Source: Acanthosepion esculentum
Lineage: Eukaryota; Mollusca; Cephalopoda; Sepiida; Sepiidae
Direction of reading: 5' to 3'
DNA: 64,000 nt
NCBI GenBank assembly: GCA_964036315.1
Contig: OZ038485.1
Location: 79,894,460 to 79,958,459, forward strand
Both the position numbers and the translations under genes were made by a program. A model generated the notes under the pieces. That model had not been told where the DNA came from and made no database searches. It worked only from the letters and a program-made list of their open reading frames with translations. Within the stretch, counting starts at the first letter, position 1; the number at the start of each line of letters is the position of its first letter. Shown here one piece after another: positions 10,917-22,599 of this stretch.

Positions 10917-11328
10917 TCTCTCAGATGATTAACAGAGAAAAGTTTAGTTTTGGAAGCTTTAAAATTAAAAAGCCATCCTTTGTTCTAGTTAAGAAACAGA
11001 CTGAAGATTATTTTGGATATCAGCTGCCATTTTGACCTTATCACACTGATCATATATAATATAATAGCATCATCTGCATCTATCTTGACCGTGTTTTGAA
11101 AAATGAAAACATTTTATGAAACATACATACAACAAATTTTTTCTTATTTAACAGTTAAAATATTTAATCCTTGAAAATGGCTAAATGTACAGCCAAAAGT
11201 GCTCGTATAAAAAAGACATTCGGACAGTTTTTATTAATTTAACATCCGAAAAGAAAAGAAGTAATGGATCGCACGAGAAATTGTATAAAAAAATAAATAA
11301 AAGCACATTTTCTGTCGTATTCAGTGAA

Positions 11329-11334
<6 letters not shown>

Positions 11335-11399
<65 letters not shown>
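11335..11399. repeat. (TA)n array, left of TIR element
   Basis: About 64 bp of TA repeats ending exactly at the left terminus of the TIR element. Confidence 0.95.
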
Positions 11400-11401
<2 letters not shown>

Positions 11402-12631
11402 TACCACCACTTTTTCGCGGAAAACACCATAGGGAAAAAGGCCACAGACTTAATTAAAATAAAGTTTTATCGTCAAAATATTTGTTATTATTAAGATTAA
11501 AGACCAAAGTATTTTTGATTATTTTTTAATTTTTTCAATCCTTTCTAAAACGTTCGAAATTTTGGTTAAAATCTTGTTTTGTTTACGTCATCGTGGTGAC
11601 ATAGAAATTACATTGATTTTTTGCGCTATTTTCCGTTGAAAACACATTGATTCGGAAATTCTTGTAAAAATCAATTGTCCTATTTTAGTAAACTTATTCA
11701 CAAATTATTTTTAAAATTTTCTTCAGAAAATTTTGGTAAAAAATATTGTTGTTTTACATATGTTACCCCCACTTACTAAATTACATTGATTTTCGCAAAA
11801 AACTATTTCCTGAATTCTTTTATTCGTTAAAAGTAGGACTCCTTGGATAATGTAAGTCACCTTTTTTTTTCAAACTTGCACTATTCTAACTAAAAATATG
11901 CTCTGAATTGAAAAATAATGAAGGCAATAAAACTATGACATTATTTAATTAGAAAAGCTATTGGTTTTGTAAATAATTTATATTAAGGACATTATTGTCT
12001 GAAGAAATTTTTTCCGATGAATAATGAAATTTTATAAGAATTTTTTTTTTAAATTTTAATTATAATAGTTTAAAATCGCGTAAAATGCTGTATTGGGCAA
12101 TTTCCTGAATGTGATATATTAATTAAGTGGAAACGAAATTTACGAATACAAAATTTTAAAAATTAATAAACGTAGTTACACTATTCAAATTTAAAATATT
12201 TTCAAAATTTTTTTTACTTAATTTGTTCCTTTTCTCATCTATGAAAGGTTAAACGTGACATTATTATGAAAACGTCACGTCATTTAAGAATTTTGTCTAT
12301 TTACAGAGAAATTAATCTAAGAAAATTTTATAGTATTTTAAATTTTTTATTTTTGCATAAAGTCAATAAATTATTAGAAAATTTCGGAAAATATGTTCAT
12401 TTGTAAAAATTACAAGGTAGTTAACCCCCCCCCCAAAATGCGTTCATTTAGATTTCGTAAATTTTATGTCGATTCTAGTCAGCCATACGAGCTGTCATCG
12501 CTTCGTCACTCAATCGTCCATCAATCTTTGACTCAGATAAACAAGACTTAACTTTTTAATGATATAAGTAATATTTGTTTCAAATCAGATTAATTTAGCT
12601 TTAAATTTGCTAATTTTACTCAAATAACGTG

Positions 12632-12715
<84 letters not shown>

Positions 12716-12972
12716 AAAGTGTTTTAAAATCGACAAATTATGAAAATGGCGACTTTTAAGAAAATTTTAAGAAATCGAAATTAAATTTGACATTTCAATC
12801 TATATAAATTATATCTGAAATAGACCAGAATATGTTATTTACGGGAAATAATAAATTTTATTCTTTAGCTTTCAATTAAAGCAAATATAAAATCTTGAAG
12901 AATGCTTTTTCATTTTTAAAAATTCCTTTAAAATCTTAGATATTGCAAATTTATGTCGAAAAAGTGGAGGTA

Positions 12973-12974
<2 letters not shown>
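11400..12974. mobile_element. Unclassified 1.57-kb transposon with 18-bp TIRs, inside (TA)n
   Basis: The left end, ggtaccaccactttttcg, and the right end, cgaaaaagtggaggtacc, are inverted repeats matching at 17 of 18 positions. Both ends are bordered directly by TA repeats (11335-11399 and 12975-13039), consistent with insertion at a TA dinucleotide. The interior is extremely AT-rich, has no long reading frame, and contains its own TA array. It looks like a non-autonomous DNA transposon. The sequence just inside the left end is similar to 62040-62220, so the family has at least one more member here. I do not recognise the TIR. Confidence 0.75.
12634..12713. repeat. (TA)n array inside TIR element
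   Basis: About 80 bp of TA repeats within the 11.4-13.0 kb element. Confidence 0.95.

Positions 12975-13039
<65 letters not shown>
12975..13039. repeat. (TA)n array, right of TIR element
   Basis: About 65 bp of TA repeats starting exactly at the right terminus of the TIR element. Confidence 0.95.
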
Positions 13040-13043
<4 letters not shown>

Positions 13044-13476
13044 TGCTTGTGTTAATAAAACGTGCTCGATATAATACAACAGAGCTGTTAAATATATATT
13101 AATAAAAAATATTTGCTGGAAATTAAAATTAAAAGTAATAAAAATAAATTTTTGTCATTGTGTATGCGCATTTATTTTATTGATACACTGTATTTTATCT
13201 TAAAATTAAAATAAATAATGTAAAATTGTTACATTTGGCAGGCGTTTTCTTACTACCATCTGCTTATATTTTTTTAAAGAATGATTCGTGGATATCTAAA
13301 GAAGGCGTGTCTTATTTGTTCATCTTACACATATATGGTCCTCTAGTAAAAATCCTCGTTTGGATTTAACAACACCCTAGACATTCATAAAAGCATGACT
13401 TCGGCCGTTTTCGAGAGGAGATAGAAAGAGGCTACAGAAAAGTAGAAAAAGTGTGAGAGAGTTCTTACAGAGATCG

Positions 13477-13477
<1 letters not shown>
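13040..13477. other. AT-rich, no recognisable feature
   Basis: No coding pattern or RNA gene recognised between the TA array and the GA microsatellite. Confidence 0.5.

Positions 13478-13513
<36 letters not shown>
13478..13513. repeat. (GA)n microsatellite
   Basis: A gagaga tract of about 35 bp. Confidence 0.95.
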
Positions 13514-13514
<1 letters not shown>

Positions 13515-13639
13515 AGGCCGAATGGGAGCATCCCCTTGAACTCACTGATACTGCAAACAAGGAGAAGGCGTGTGTCGTCATAACAACAGAATTAAAGCAA
13601 AACCCGGAACGGTCTTCTGTTTCTAAAGAAGAAAATGCA

Positions 13640-13965
13640 TTTGATGTATGCATATCAGTCAGTTATGTTCCATGCGTGATACACGCTTAGGCGACCATGT
13701 ATCTTTCGATACATGACTGTCGAGGCATATTTTCCCGCAGTAGGTTGCCATTTCTTTCTGCGGTAGATAAGCTGCTATCCAAGGCTATAGAACCCTGTAT
13801 TTCCTGCTATTTAGCCATAACTGGAAGAAGAAGATTCATACCTTTCCCAAGGGTATTAGCACGTAAGTGAATGTAATGTATTCGACTGGAATTCGAACTC
13901 GGCTCTCCGATCCCTAAATCCGAACCGCTATCCATTACTCTAGAGGTTGTTTCAATTTGTTATAA
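13640..13965 (-). mobile_element. tRNA-derived SINE, copy 1
   Basis: On the minus strand the element begins near 13965 with a tRNA-like head: an A-box-like gtaatggatagcgg and a B-box-like gagttcgaattcc. A body with attacattcacttacgtg and ttgccatt-like blocks follows. The plus-strand copy at 26060-26345 has the same order of blocks. Pol III promoter boxes plus a shared non-tRNA body define a SINE. The central region may be the conserved domain shared by cephalopod SINEs, but I cannot verify this by search. Confidence 0.8.
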
Positions 13966-14680
13966 TTTTAATTAATAACAGATAATATTCATAATATAAT
14001 TGAAATCAGAGAAATTTCTCTTCTGTTGTTTGTAATGGAAAAAATGTTTGTAATTAATTGTAATTGAAGTACAAGTATCGCCTTTTTATGCAACCTTTCA
14101 TCTTTTCATGTATTTCGTGATTTTTTTATTTTAAAATAAAGTTCGTCTTTCTGATTTCCATACACTTTTGTTCGAGCGGTGTTGTTGTCATCTCTTTCCT
14201 TCACAACATTGTTTACATTACAATACATTGAACGTTGTAATTAACTTTCATAACGGACCTGTTGCCACTTATTCCTGAAACGTCCCGTTTTACACATTCT
14301 CGATTGCAAGCCAACGGCTTTCTTTTTTCCAGCTTTACATTTCCGATATATTATCCCTCACCTCTAGCACAACTAGAAGCTTCATGCACAACGAAATCTT
14401 CAGGTGCTGAGTATATACTAGCCGTTACGTAATTTAAATTCTAATGAATATATCTTGTTATCGTCATGTTGGCGCTGTTATATATTATACTGGGATTACA
14501 GTTTCTTGTTTTCATTTTAAAAATTATATTTGGCATTTAAAATAAACGGGATTTTTATATGTATGTCAAAAAAAATTAAATATTTTTAGCTGTGAATAAT
14601 AATTTCTTAATTAAAGGGAGATTATTTGTTCTGATTTAAAAACAAACTGTAATTTACATTAAAAATAAACTAATTTTTAT
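13966..14680. other. AT-rich, no recognisable feature
   Basis: No coding pattern found. It separates the SINE from the Penelope fragment. Confidence 0.5.
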
Positions 14681-14689
14681 AAAAAAAAT

Positions 14690-15030
14690 TAATCGGGATC
14701 AACGTATTTAAACAGATATTTATTTTTATGCCTACATGTAACACTCAATACATTTCTCTTGTTTAATAATCTCGGGTTATTTAAGTGTTTTAATTTTTCA
14801 ACAAGACATAAGTTACATATATTTCCTTTTTCCTGTTAGATGATTTAGCTCTTCCTATAATATCCCTGTTGATAGAAGGGGAAGTACCATTATTCTTTAA
14901 TTGCCAAAAATATTTAGAGGGAGCAGTTCTGCGTCTGTATTTTATATTACCTAAAGTCAATCGATGATGGTAGAAACGAATTGAAATTGTTGATTTGTTT
15001 TTACGGCTTATCAACCCCTTGTGGTTTATT
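14690..15030 (-). pseudogene. Penelope-like element, GIY-YIG endonuclease tail
   Basis: The minus-strand frame 14790-15014 reads RFYHHRLTLGNIKYRRRTAP, SKYFWQLKNNGTSPSINRDI and IGRAKSSNRK, the second half of the GIY-YIG endonuclease of Penelope-like elements, usually written YNHxxSF...SKYIWxLK...IxWxIIxxAKxY. After a frame change it continues with CNLCLVEKL, LLNKRNVLSVTCRHKNKYL and a terminal region, so the true C-terminus of the protein is preserved. The upstream GIY-YIG core and reverse transcriptase are absent. It belongs to the same class as the fragment at 1925-2540 but to a different copy. Confidence 0.8.
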
Positions 15031-15189
15031 TAATGTCGAAACGTATTTCTGGATAATAATTATTATTTTTGAATCATGCATTAATAATTTTATTGGAGAT
15101 AACAATTACTTTTGCTTATACAAGTTCTGATATTTAACACATAGCTAGAGGCGGGGGTGAGAAAAGAAGAGATAGATGAATTAATTCCC

Positions 15190-15260
15190 ATCGAGGTATT
15201 TGTGTGCAACTGAATGTAAACTCCAGACTGGAATTCGAATCCTCATTCCCTTTGTAATTA
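15190..15260 (-). mobile_element. Possible SINE head fragment
   Basis: The stretch around gactggaattcgaatcctc resembles the B-box part of the SINE copies at 13.9 and 26.1 kb (minus strand here). It is too short for a firm call. Confidence 0.35.
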
Positions 15261-15288
15261 TTTCGAAAGAAATAAGTTCCAGGCAGAT

Positions 15289-15347
<59 letters not shown>

Positions 15348-15348
15348 G
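15289..15348. repeat. (TAGA)n microsatellite, block 1
   Basis: About 14 copies of the tetranucleotide. Confidence 0.95.
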
Positions 15349-15530
15349 GGAGGGAGAGACAGATGAACCGAACGAGATAAATAGACTTGAACCGAAAGAG
15401 GTAGATAGAGAAACAGATAGATATGAACCGAACAAGGTAGATAGATATGGAACGAACGAGATAGATAGATTGATAGAGAGAGGGAGAGAGAGAAAGAGAG
15501 AGAGAGATTGAGCGAGATATGAACCGAACG
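15349..15530. repeat. Imperfect TAGA/gaaccgaac interspersed repeat
   Basis: Between the two pure TAGA blocks the motif gaaccgaacgag, or a close variant, recurs at about 30-50 bp intervals, mixed with GATA and (GA)n runs. The whole 15289-15612 tract is one compound microsatellite. Confidence 0.8.

Positions 15531-15612
<82 letters not shown>
15531..15612. repeat. (TAGA)n microsatellite, block 2
   Basis: About 20 perfect copies of the tetranucleotide. Confidence 0.95.
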
Positions 15613-15613
<1 letters not shown>

Positions 15614-16060
15614 GAACCAGGAAATAAAAAGAATTAACATAAAGTTAAATATAAATAAGAGTAAAAAAAGGGTAAATTAAAAAAGAACTTTACTTACAAG
15701 AAAAATGATGCCACTAAAATGTCCCACGGAGAGTGTTCTTTCTTAATAATTTGAGATAAATTGATCAGAAATCTCAAGTGAAAGTTAGTTGCTTGTGGAA
15801 TCCATTGAACACTTTTGTAATTTTATCTACATCCGTTTAAAAGAGAATACCTCTCCGTCGATGCCCCTACAAAATATTTAGATTCTAATGTAAGTCAAGT
15901 GGAAAAGTACTGAGTAAAATAAACAAAAGCTTATGTAATAGCATTTAAACAACCTTCGCGGATGAACGCTTTTTCAATATGCATATATCAAATTCGCCAA
16001 ACAAGAATTCGAGGTGTATCGGAAAAGGAAGAAAGCTTTAGTTAAAACTGTAGCGGATGA
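15613..16060. other. AT-rich, no recognisable feature
   Basis: No coding pattern found. Confidence 0.5.
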
Positions 16061-16186
16061 TGATAAGATCATTGTACTATTATGTTGTAACTATAAATTT
16101 TATGCTAATTATTTGTTCATTCACTTTTCGCTTGTGGAACTCTCTTCCGGATTTTAAGTTTCATTTAATCAATATATTGATCACGT
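16060..16186. repeat. Monomer of the 28-kb satellite, left part
   Basis: It contains aaattttatgctaattattt, cttttcgcttgtggaactct and tttcatttaatcaa, the same order as each unit at 28.1-29.8 kb. It is cut in the middle by the hAT element and resumes at 20313 with attagatggtcagttaaa. Confidence 0.8.
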
Positions 16187-16329
16187 GTGAAAAACCTTTT
16201 TGAGAGTGCGTACTAAAACCGGCCAGATCTCTGACACAAAATGTTCCACGTGGCAGAAAAAAAATTGAAAACATATTATTTAATATTTCTTAAGTATGCA
16301 AAGAACTTTTTTAAATGATAAAAAATATC

Positions 16330-18316
16330 ACATCAGTGCATTAAAGATACGATATTGTAAGAAAGTATGTAAATCATATAAAGCTGTCTGAATGAAAAAA
16401 TATGACAGGTTTTTACGAAAAAGGTTTTTGTAATATTTTTTATTAGCCTGTAAGTACAAATGTACCTGCCATACACACTCACACAATTTGAAGACACTAT
16501 TAACTATTATTAGCATCAACACAAAATGTAACACTGTTTTGTTATCTTTTTCGTTTAATCAATCATCATTTTTTCCAGTTATACATTTGTATGACTAAAA
16601 CACAGTAAAAAGTCATTAACATAATATTTTGCTGATTTTAAATTCATTATAAATTATGTATATAAAATATATATTTATTTACCTTCAAAACTACATTTAA
16701 ATGGCCCTGAGCTTTTACCACTTTCCAAAGAAAACATCAGATAAAAATAGAGAGAAAACTTGTTGACTCTTTTTATGTTATCAGTGGTACTTCTGCTGCT
16801 GCATCACTTATGACAGATTTTATATCGTGTTTATATTTAGTAACCATGCGCTACTCCTGTTACGAGATTTTACAATGTTCATCACTGAGAACAAAGATTG
16901 ACAGGCATATATAGATGAAGGCACAGATGGTAATGCTGTTTCAAGGTTTTTAAAACAAACAAAAATTTCTGGAATTGTATTCCAAGTCCTTAATACTTCG
17001 TTTTCCGCAAATCTCTATGATACTCCCATTTCTAATCGCTCTTTTTTAATATTTTCCAAGTCAACTTTAAGGTGGACATATATCTGCCTCCAAATTAAGC
17101 TACCCTGAAATTCAATCAATTTCATTTCAAAATCATCCACGTCTGTCCATGAAAACATTTGCCGTTTTAGTTCATCAAGGTTGATACTGTCTGGAAAATT
17201 AATGAATTCTACTGTCTCTTCCAGTTCTCTGTATGTAGTAAAACTTGTAAAAACTGCTCAACAGTTGATTCAATGTTATTTATAAAAAGCTTTTGAAGAC
17301 ATTGGCAATTAGTTTTGCCATCGTTTAAGCGATCATTGATTTACGTCTTTATGTTTGTGAAGTATCTAAATCTCTCATTATCTACATGCCTCTTAAAAAT
17401 ATCTAGTTTCATTTGAAAAGCCTTTATGTAACTAAACATAACTAAAGTATCTTATCAGGACATTGTACTTTAATATTCAAGTCATTTAAATGTTCACAAA
17501 AATCTGCAAAAATATCAGTTTTCAAACTTACATGATGTCAGACAATTCTTGCTAGGGCACGTGTTGGTCATTCAAAAAGAGCTTTATCTCATCCTAGTAC
17601 TCAACAAATCGTTTCAGAATCAAAACTAGGCTAATCCCATGAAAACTGATGGACATTTTCAGTCCTTTATATACAGATTCTACCTCTTTCAGTAAATTTG
17701 AAATTGTCTTTTATTTTAAGCCCGAGCAGAAATATAATTAAAAATCTTGGTAAATGTTTGCATCACTTTTTGAAGTTCCTTTCGGTCAGCTTTTGCACAA
17801 AGCCTCTTCATGTATGATACGATGAAAACCTATCGGTAGATGACCAACGTCTTTTTCAAACAAATTTACAAATCCTGCCTTCACATTTGTCATGCTGGGG
17901 CACCATCTGTTGTGACAGAAACTACATTTGAATTGTAAATTTGTCGAGTAGATAATTCGTTCACAGCTGCTTTACATATTTCAGCCCGGGTAGTACGTGC
18001 AGGTAGTATTACAAGGCAACCACCTATTTATATACTTCATCACCCCTAAAAAATTGAGAACATATGGCTAGCGTGGCTGATAATGTAATGCCCGTACTTT
18101 CATCAATATAAATAGAAAAACAAACTTACATAAAGACTATTCTTTTGTCATTTGTTTAGCTGTATTCCTTTCCAACATAAATATCCCATACTTAACTGTT
18201 TTCCTTCTCACACATAAATATTTAAGGCGCTGAATAATCTCTTCCTTTTCTAAAAAATTGTCAAAAAGGAAATGCGCACATTCTATCCAAGCCCCTTTAA
18301 TATACTCCCATCACTG
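16330..18316 (-). pseudogene. hAT transposase (GTF2IRD2/ZBED-like), copy A, decayed
   Basis: Minus-strand translation with frame changes gives TTRAEICKAAVNELS, VTTDGAPSMTNVKAGFVN, LPIGFHRIIHEEALCAKA, KELQKVMQTFTKI and later segments on long insertions of helices. These match the RNase H-like catalytic core of hAT transposases of the type domesticated as GTF2IRD2 and ZBED proteins: TDGAPSM carries a catalytic aspartate, and the FHCIIHQEALCAK block follows it. The enzyme would cut and paste DNA with 8-bp target duplications. Many stops and shifts make it inactive. Copy B at 44.2-51.2 kb preserves the same segments. Confidence 0.8.
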
Positions 18317-18318
18317 AG

Positions 18319-19640
18319 CAGTGGCATGCAGACGTCTGGTGGTGACCGGAGCGAGGATTGTGACTGGCTTCCCCTACACCACCTCAAACAAAATCGCAAC
18401 AGTATACTTAGTTTATTTTCTTTTGGACAGATCCATTATTCATAAAATTTTATCTCAATCAGTTAGAGGGAATGTTTAAATATGATACATTAACACATTA
18501 TACAGATTGGACAAAGTATATTTATTTATTTCAAAGTTGAGTGGCAAAAGAAAGTTTATGAAGTTTCTTTTTTGGAAAAATAATAACAAGCAATGTGATT
18601 CTCTATTATTCAAAAAGAAAAATTCGTAAGGCGTTTGTTAAGAAAATTTTCATGGGATGAATGGTGTGTGAATGTGTGTGTGTGTGTAAAACGTTTGGCA
18701 CGGGAAGTTTTTTTTTCGTAGAGAACTTACCATAAGTTCTCTATTCATGAGGAAAAAATCGAGTTCCTGAAATTATCAAATTAGTGATTTTCATTTGCTG
18801 TAAAATAATTTATTTGCTTTTATTAATTATTTTTGCGGAAAAAATATTATAATCTTGGAGGCTGGTGTCTTAAATATTTTTGGTGGGAAATCCATAATGG
18901 AATTACAAGACTGTATTTCTTAAAAGAAGGAGTTTGCTTGGCTGAAAAAACAAATTTCATTCCTTCAAAAAGTCTTGGATTTCTGACGCCTATTTTTTAG
19001 AGGAATGGGCACATCTTTATGTTAAGGAAAAACTTGGTTTTCTATAAATCAATCTGCGGAATATTGAATTTAATACCTCTGTCCCACAACACCAGATAAC
19101 ACACGTTTATCAAGAAATGTTTTCGAACACTTTTCTTTACTTCTTGGATTAGAAATCGTTTTTCAATATTCATAAACGACAAGTTTACTAGTCTATTCCG
19201 TGACATTGTTGAACGTAAATAATGTTTAATCATTTTAAGTTTAGAAAACAAGAAGTAATAGAAACAGTTACTGTTAGAAAGAGTCTGTATGCCACGGGTA
19301 AATCACCAAAACATTCTTGCCATAATTAATAATACACTTTAATACATCAAGTGGATCTGAGTTTACCTCTTTAACTCCAACTCGAATTAGCAAAATGAAA
19401 TCTATCATTTCTTTGTATAAAATAACACTACAAATATCATCTGGATATTGGTTTTGAAAATCTAAACATTAATTTTGAAGGCGTGCTTTCTCATTTTCGT
19501 CGACAGTGTTTAATAAATGCAGGTTAAGAATCTTAACGATTAAACAATTGACAACTTCATGCATTACTTTTTTCATCTCTTCCTTTGGTGTTAAAGCAGC
19601 ATCTCTAACTTCTTCTCCAGGCATAATATTTTTCCTTCTA
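18319..19640 (-). mobile_element. Nested second hAT transposon fragment
   Basis: At 18319 copy A is interrupted by cagtggcatgcag, which resembles a hAT terminus, and the sequence no longer matches copy B. On the minus strand the inserted DNA encodes, around 19042-19251, FSKLKMIKHYLRSTMSRNR and LVNLSFMNIEKRF. This is the C-terminal dimerisation motif of a different hAT group, the one found in ZMYM1-like and THAP-related proteins. Upstream pieces (LDVLKCIINYGKN, PDDICSVILYKEMI) fit the same protein. The 5' end of the inserted transposon is not found, so it is truncated. Confidence 0.75.
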
Positions 19641-20041
19641 GTCTAACCACTTTCGCCCCATCTCCTCAACCTCCGATGTCTTACTCTCTGAGTTGAGGTG
19701 TCTACTCGGTCTTAACCAAACTTAAGGGAGTAACCGTAGGTCCCCTGAGCATCCGTAGATCATTCGACCGTTCCACTGGTTTAATTCTGCTTCCTATCCA
19801 CGTTGTGTTTGGTTTGATCCAGAAAGCAGAAGTGATGTTCATCCATTCACGGTCGACTGAAGATGTAGACACGGCTGGAGAGTCTGTGCTAAGAATTTTA
19901 GCATGCACCAAAAATATATATATCTGCAGTAAACCGAAACAACAACTACTCGGATTTATTGCTTATTTTCTTATGAGTTCTTTTAAAATGTCTCTTTACA
20001 GAAGCAGTTCTACAATCGATTGTTTTGGAAGAGAAAATGTA
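19641..20041. other. Unassigned, inside hAT copy A
   Basis: Moderately GC-rich up to 19915 (gtaaccgtaggtcccctgag and following), then AT-rich. A 69-codon frame on the minus strand is open but has no family I recognise. It may be another repeat. Confidence 0.4.
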
Positions 20042-20312
20042 TAAGGCTTTATTGTCTTTCTTAATCAGGTTAAATTTTTCCGTCCAGTATTCTTTAAATT
20101 CTCTATCCTCTTCATTTGAATGACATCATTTGTTAGCTGATGATCATGACATTCTGTAAAGAACCGAAAATAAAAAATACATGAGATAATGATATACATG
20201 AGAGGAGGAAAAATAAATGTAAGTCAAAAAGGTAATCTTATGAATAAGTTCCGCTGGCTGGAAACAAGTCATCGGCGGGCTATGATTGGAACGCGTGCAA
20301 AGCGTTGCCCCC

Positions 20313-20509
20313 TCTTGTATTAGATGGTCAGTTAAAACATATTTTCAGTATTGAAATATTGCTCATTGTAACAATAAGCTTCATGAAAATATTTCTTTTC
20401 ATGCACGTTTCGCTTTTGGAACTCTCAACCGGGTTTTACTTACATTTAATCACGATACCAGAGGGTCAGTTAAATCTCATAGATTCACTAATTAAATTAC
20501 TCATTTATA
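20313..20509. repeat. Satellite monomers of the 28-kb family, right part
   Basis: It resumes the unit interrupted at 16186 and continues into part of another: ttagatggtcagtt, attgctcattgtaac, cgcttttggaactctc, acatttaatca. Confidence 0.8.
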
Positions 20510-20790
20510 AGAAATTTATGCTACTTGAGCGTGTATCGTCTGTTTTCCTAAGAGAAAGCAGATGCTGCGTTGGGCATTTGCTTAAACATTTGAATTTCAA
20601 AAATATCTTTGGTACATTTTGATTTCTTGGAAAATCGATGCGTTTGTTTTTCATTCAGATATCCTTCAAATTCCGAGAAGTGAATCTGGATGAATAAATA
20701 TAAAGCCAGGAATTGAATTTGAGGAGTCGACTAACAGCTGTTGCATGACCCAGGTCGTTCCGGTCCAGGAATAAAAACAACAAGAGGAGA
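20510..20790 (+). repeat. Dispersed repeat, copy 1
   Basis: About 280 bp from cttgagcgtgtatcgtctg to ggtccaggaataaa. It matches 27047-27345 in the same orientation at roughly 75-80 percent. Both copies lie next to 28-kb-type satellite sequence. The class is unknown. Confidence 0.8.
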
Positions 20791-21539
20791 ATTGAATGGA
20801 ACATCAAAGTCGCTCTCACATCAAAGAAAATTCTGTTCTTTACTGCTAGTACGGACTTTGCTTCGAAGTTTGTATCTATTCTTTTAAGACTATTAACAGA
20901 AGTATTTTCCTTTTCTTCATTTATTTTTATGTTGTTTGCCTTTTCTGAGGACCATATGAAGTATTGTAATTTTTATTGTAAAAGAGGAATATTTCATTTG
21001 CATTGGTTATTTTTACATATATGTTACTGGCCATTATTTCGCACAAAAACGATTAATTTGTGTAATTCTTACATTTTTATGTGTCAATAAATTCATCACC
21101 AGTTTTTTTGTTTTTTTTTTTTAACTCGGTTCGTCTGTCTTTGTTGTGTGTCCTTTTAAACATTCGTTTGAACTATTTTTTTCGTAGGGGTTTTTACCAA
21201 ATAAAAATACTTCATACAAATTACAGATTTTTGAATGATACACTTTTGAACGCAATTCAATTATTTGGAAATCGGAGCTGTGGTTGTTTATTTGGGCAAT
21301 AAAAATAACTGCACCGTTTTACAAAAGGTACAATGACACGATCCTCAAACAAACTATTCTGATCAATACCTGCAGAATAATAAGCCTATATAAAAATATG
21401 TGAATTTGGTTTCTTGACTCTAACATGGTAGCAAATTAAATTTAAAATTCAAACTTATTTTTCTGTTTTTCGCTGTTACCACGGACTTTGCTTCGAAATT
21501 TGGACGGCTTAAAGACTAAGTAGAGTCTTAGTAAGGATT
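20791..21539. other. AT-rich, no recognisable gene
   Basis: A short block with acggacttt and gcttcgaa occurs twice (about 20850 and 21480), and a poly(T) run lies near 21110. It may include the BEL/Pao 5' region, but I could not define an LTR. Confidence 0.4.
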
Positions 21540-21541
21540 TT

Positions 21542-22122
21542 GTGCATAGAAATAATATTGTTAATAGTTTTGACAACATAGAAAACAGAAACAAACAAAT
21601 AGAAAGCCTGTATAACGATAAAAACATAGATGAAAGTCTGTATAGGGAAGATTTTCTGACGGAAGTAAAATTTGAAAGGAATGTATTCATGGACCTCACT
21701 CAGATCAAACGAGTGAAAAAGGAAGGCGAAGATATTGATACCGAGTAAAAGATCAGTTCTGTAGTCTTTCCTGGTGTATTGGGACCCAAACTCAAATGTT
21801 CCCTTTTTTTAGTGGAAAGCACGGTGAAAAGAATAAATTCACATTTAAAAATTTCTTGGCCCTATTCGAGAAATATGTAATTAATATAAACTCGAAAATA
21901 ATAAAATTACAAGTCATATTTAAAACGGACCAAGCCGCACAAATAATTCAGCCTCTTACAATAAATGACGTGAATTATGATGTAGCTATTGATTTTTTAA
22001 ATGAGGAAACTTTAGACAAACAATTCCTTATTAATAAAATATCCAAACACATCAATGAGCGAACACCTCCGTATGATGCCGATTTTGTATCTTGTAAACT
22101 AAACATTATATCACCAAGGTAA
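21542..22122 (+). pseudogene. BEL/Pao gag
   Basis: Two open frames. The first (21542-21748) contains NIDESLYREDFLTEVKFER, like the N-terminal helical part of BEL/Pao gag. The second (21796-22122) begins FPFFSGKHGEKNKF, matching the LPxFSGxxxEWxxF signature, and continues with LALFEKYVIN, QVIFKTDQAAQIIQPL and LNEETLDKQFLINKISKH. A stop near 21748 and a shift separate the two. Gag would form the particle that packages the RNA. Confidence 0.75.
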
Positions 22123-22286
22123 AGGCAGACATACATGACTTTAAACCTTGATTATTTAGAGAAAGATTTACTTCACAACAGATAATTATGTTGTATCATA
22201 TTTAATAAATTGCCAATCAAAAAATCATTCATGTAACAGGTACAAACTATTCTTCACTACAGGAAAACTTCGAGGAAGGCGATAAA

Positions 22287-22510
22287 ATGATTACAGTTAA
22301 CAAAAAGAAAAACATTAATGGTAATATTAGTATTAGTAGTAGTAATAGCGAGAAGACAAAGGTGTTTACTACTTACAAATCTAACTACTCCACGCTAGAA
22401 AAATGTAGTACTACTAGTAGTAAAAAATGTTATCACAAGTGTAATTTTTGCAGAACAGATGGGCATTATGCCAGTTATTGTAAAACATTACCTTTCTTTA
22501 AGGGCTAAAT
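22287..22510 (+). pseudogene. BEL/Pao gag, CCHC zinc knuckle
   Basis: The frame encodes CNFCRTDGHYASYC, a complete C-x2-C-x4-H-x4-C knuckle, preceded by a serine-rich linker. The RNA-binding residues are intact although the frame is cut from its neighbours. Confidence 0.8.
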
Positions 22511-22599
22511 TAGAGGGGTGTAAAGAATTAAATTGATGTAATTTGTGTACTAGCCCTTATCATATGGCTCTTCAATGCGCGGCTTGTTAAAATAGTTTA

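Larger units (their letters stand above)
16187..20312 (-). mobile_element. hAT transposon, copy A (inserted in a satellite monomer)
   Basis: The minus-strand element runs from a 5' end near 20312 (cctcttg-type terminus followed by ggcaac) to a 3' end near 16187 (gtgaaaaacctttttgagag, homologous to gtggtgaccaacctttttga of copy B). It interrupts a satellite unit. It is decayed, and a second hAT lies within it at about 18319-19640. The segment 20042-20260 is the same N-terminal exon-like piece as at 8319-8540 and 51440-51640. Sequence at 19640-20040 is unassigned. Confidence 0.8.
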
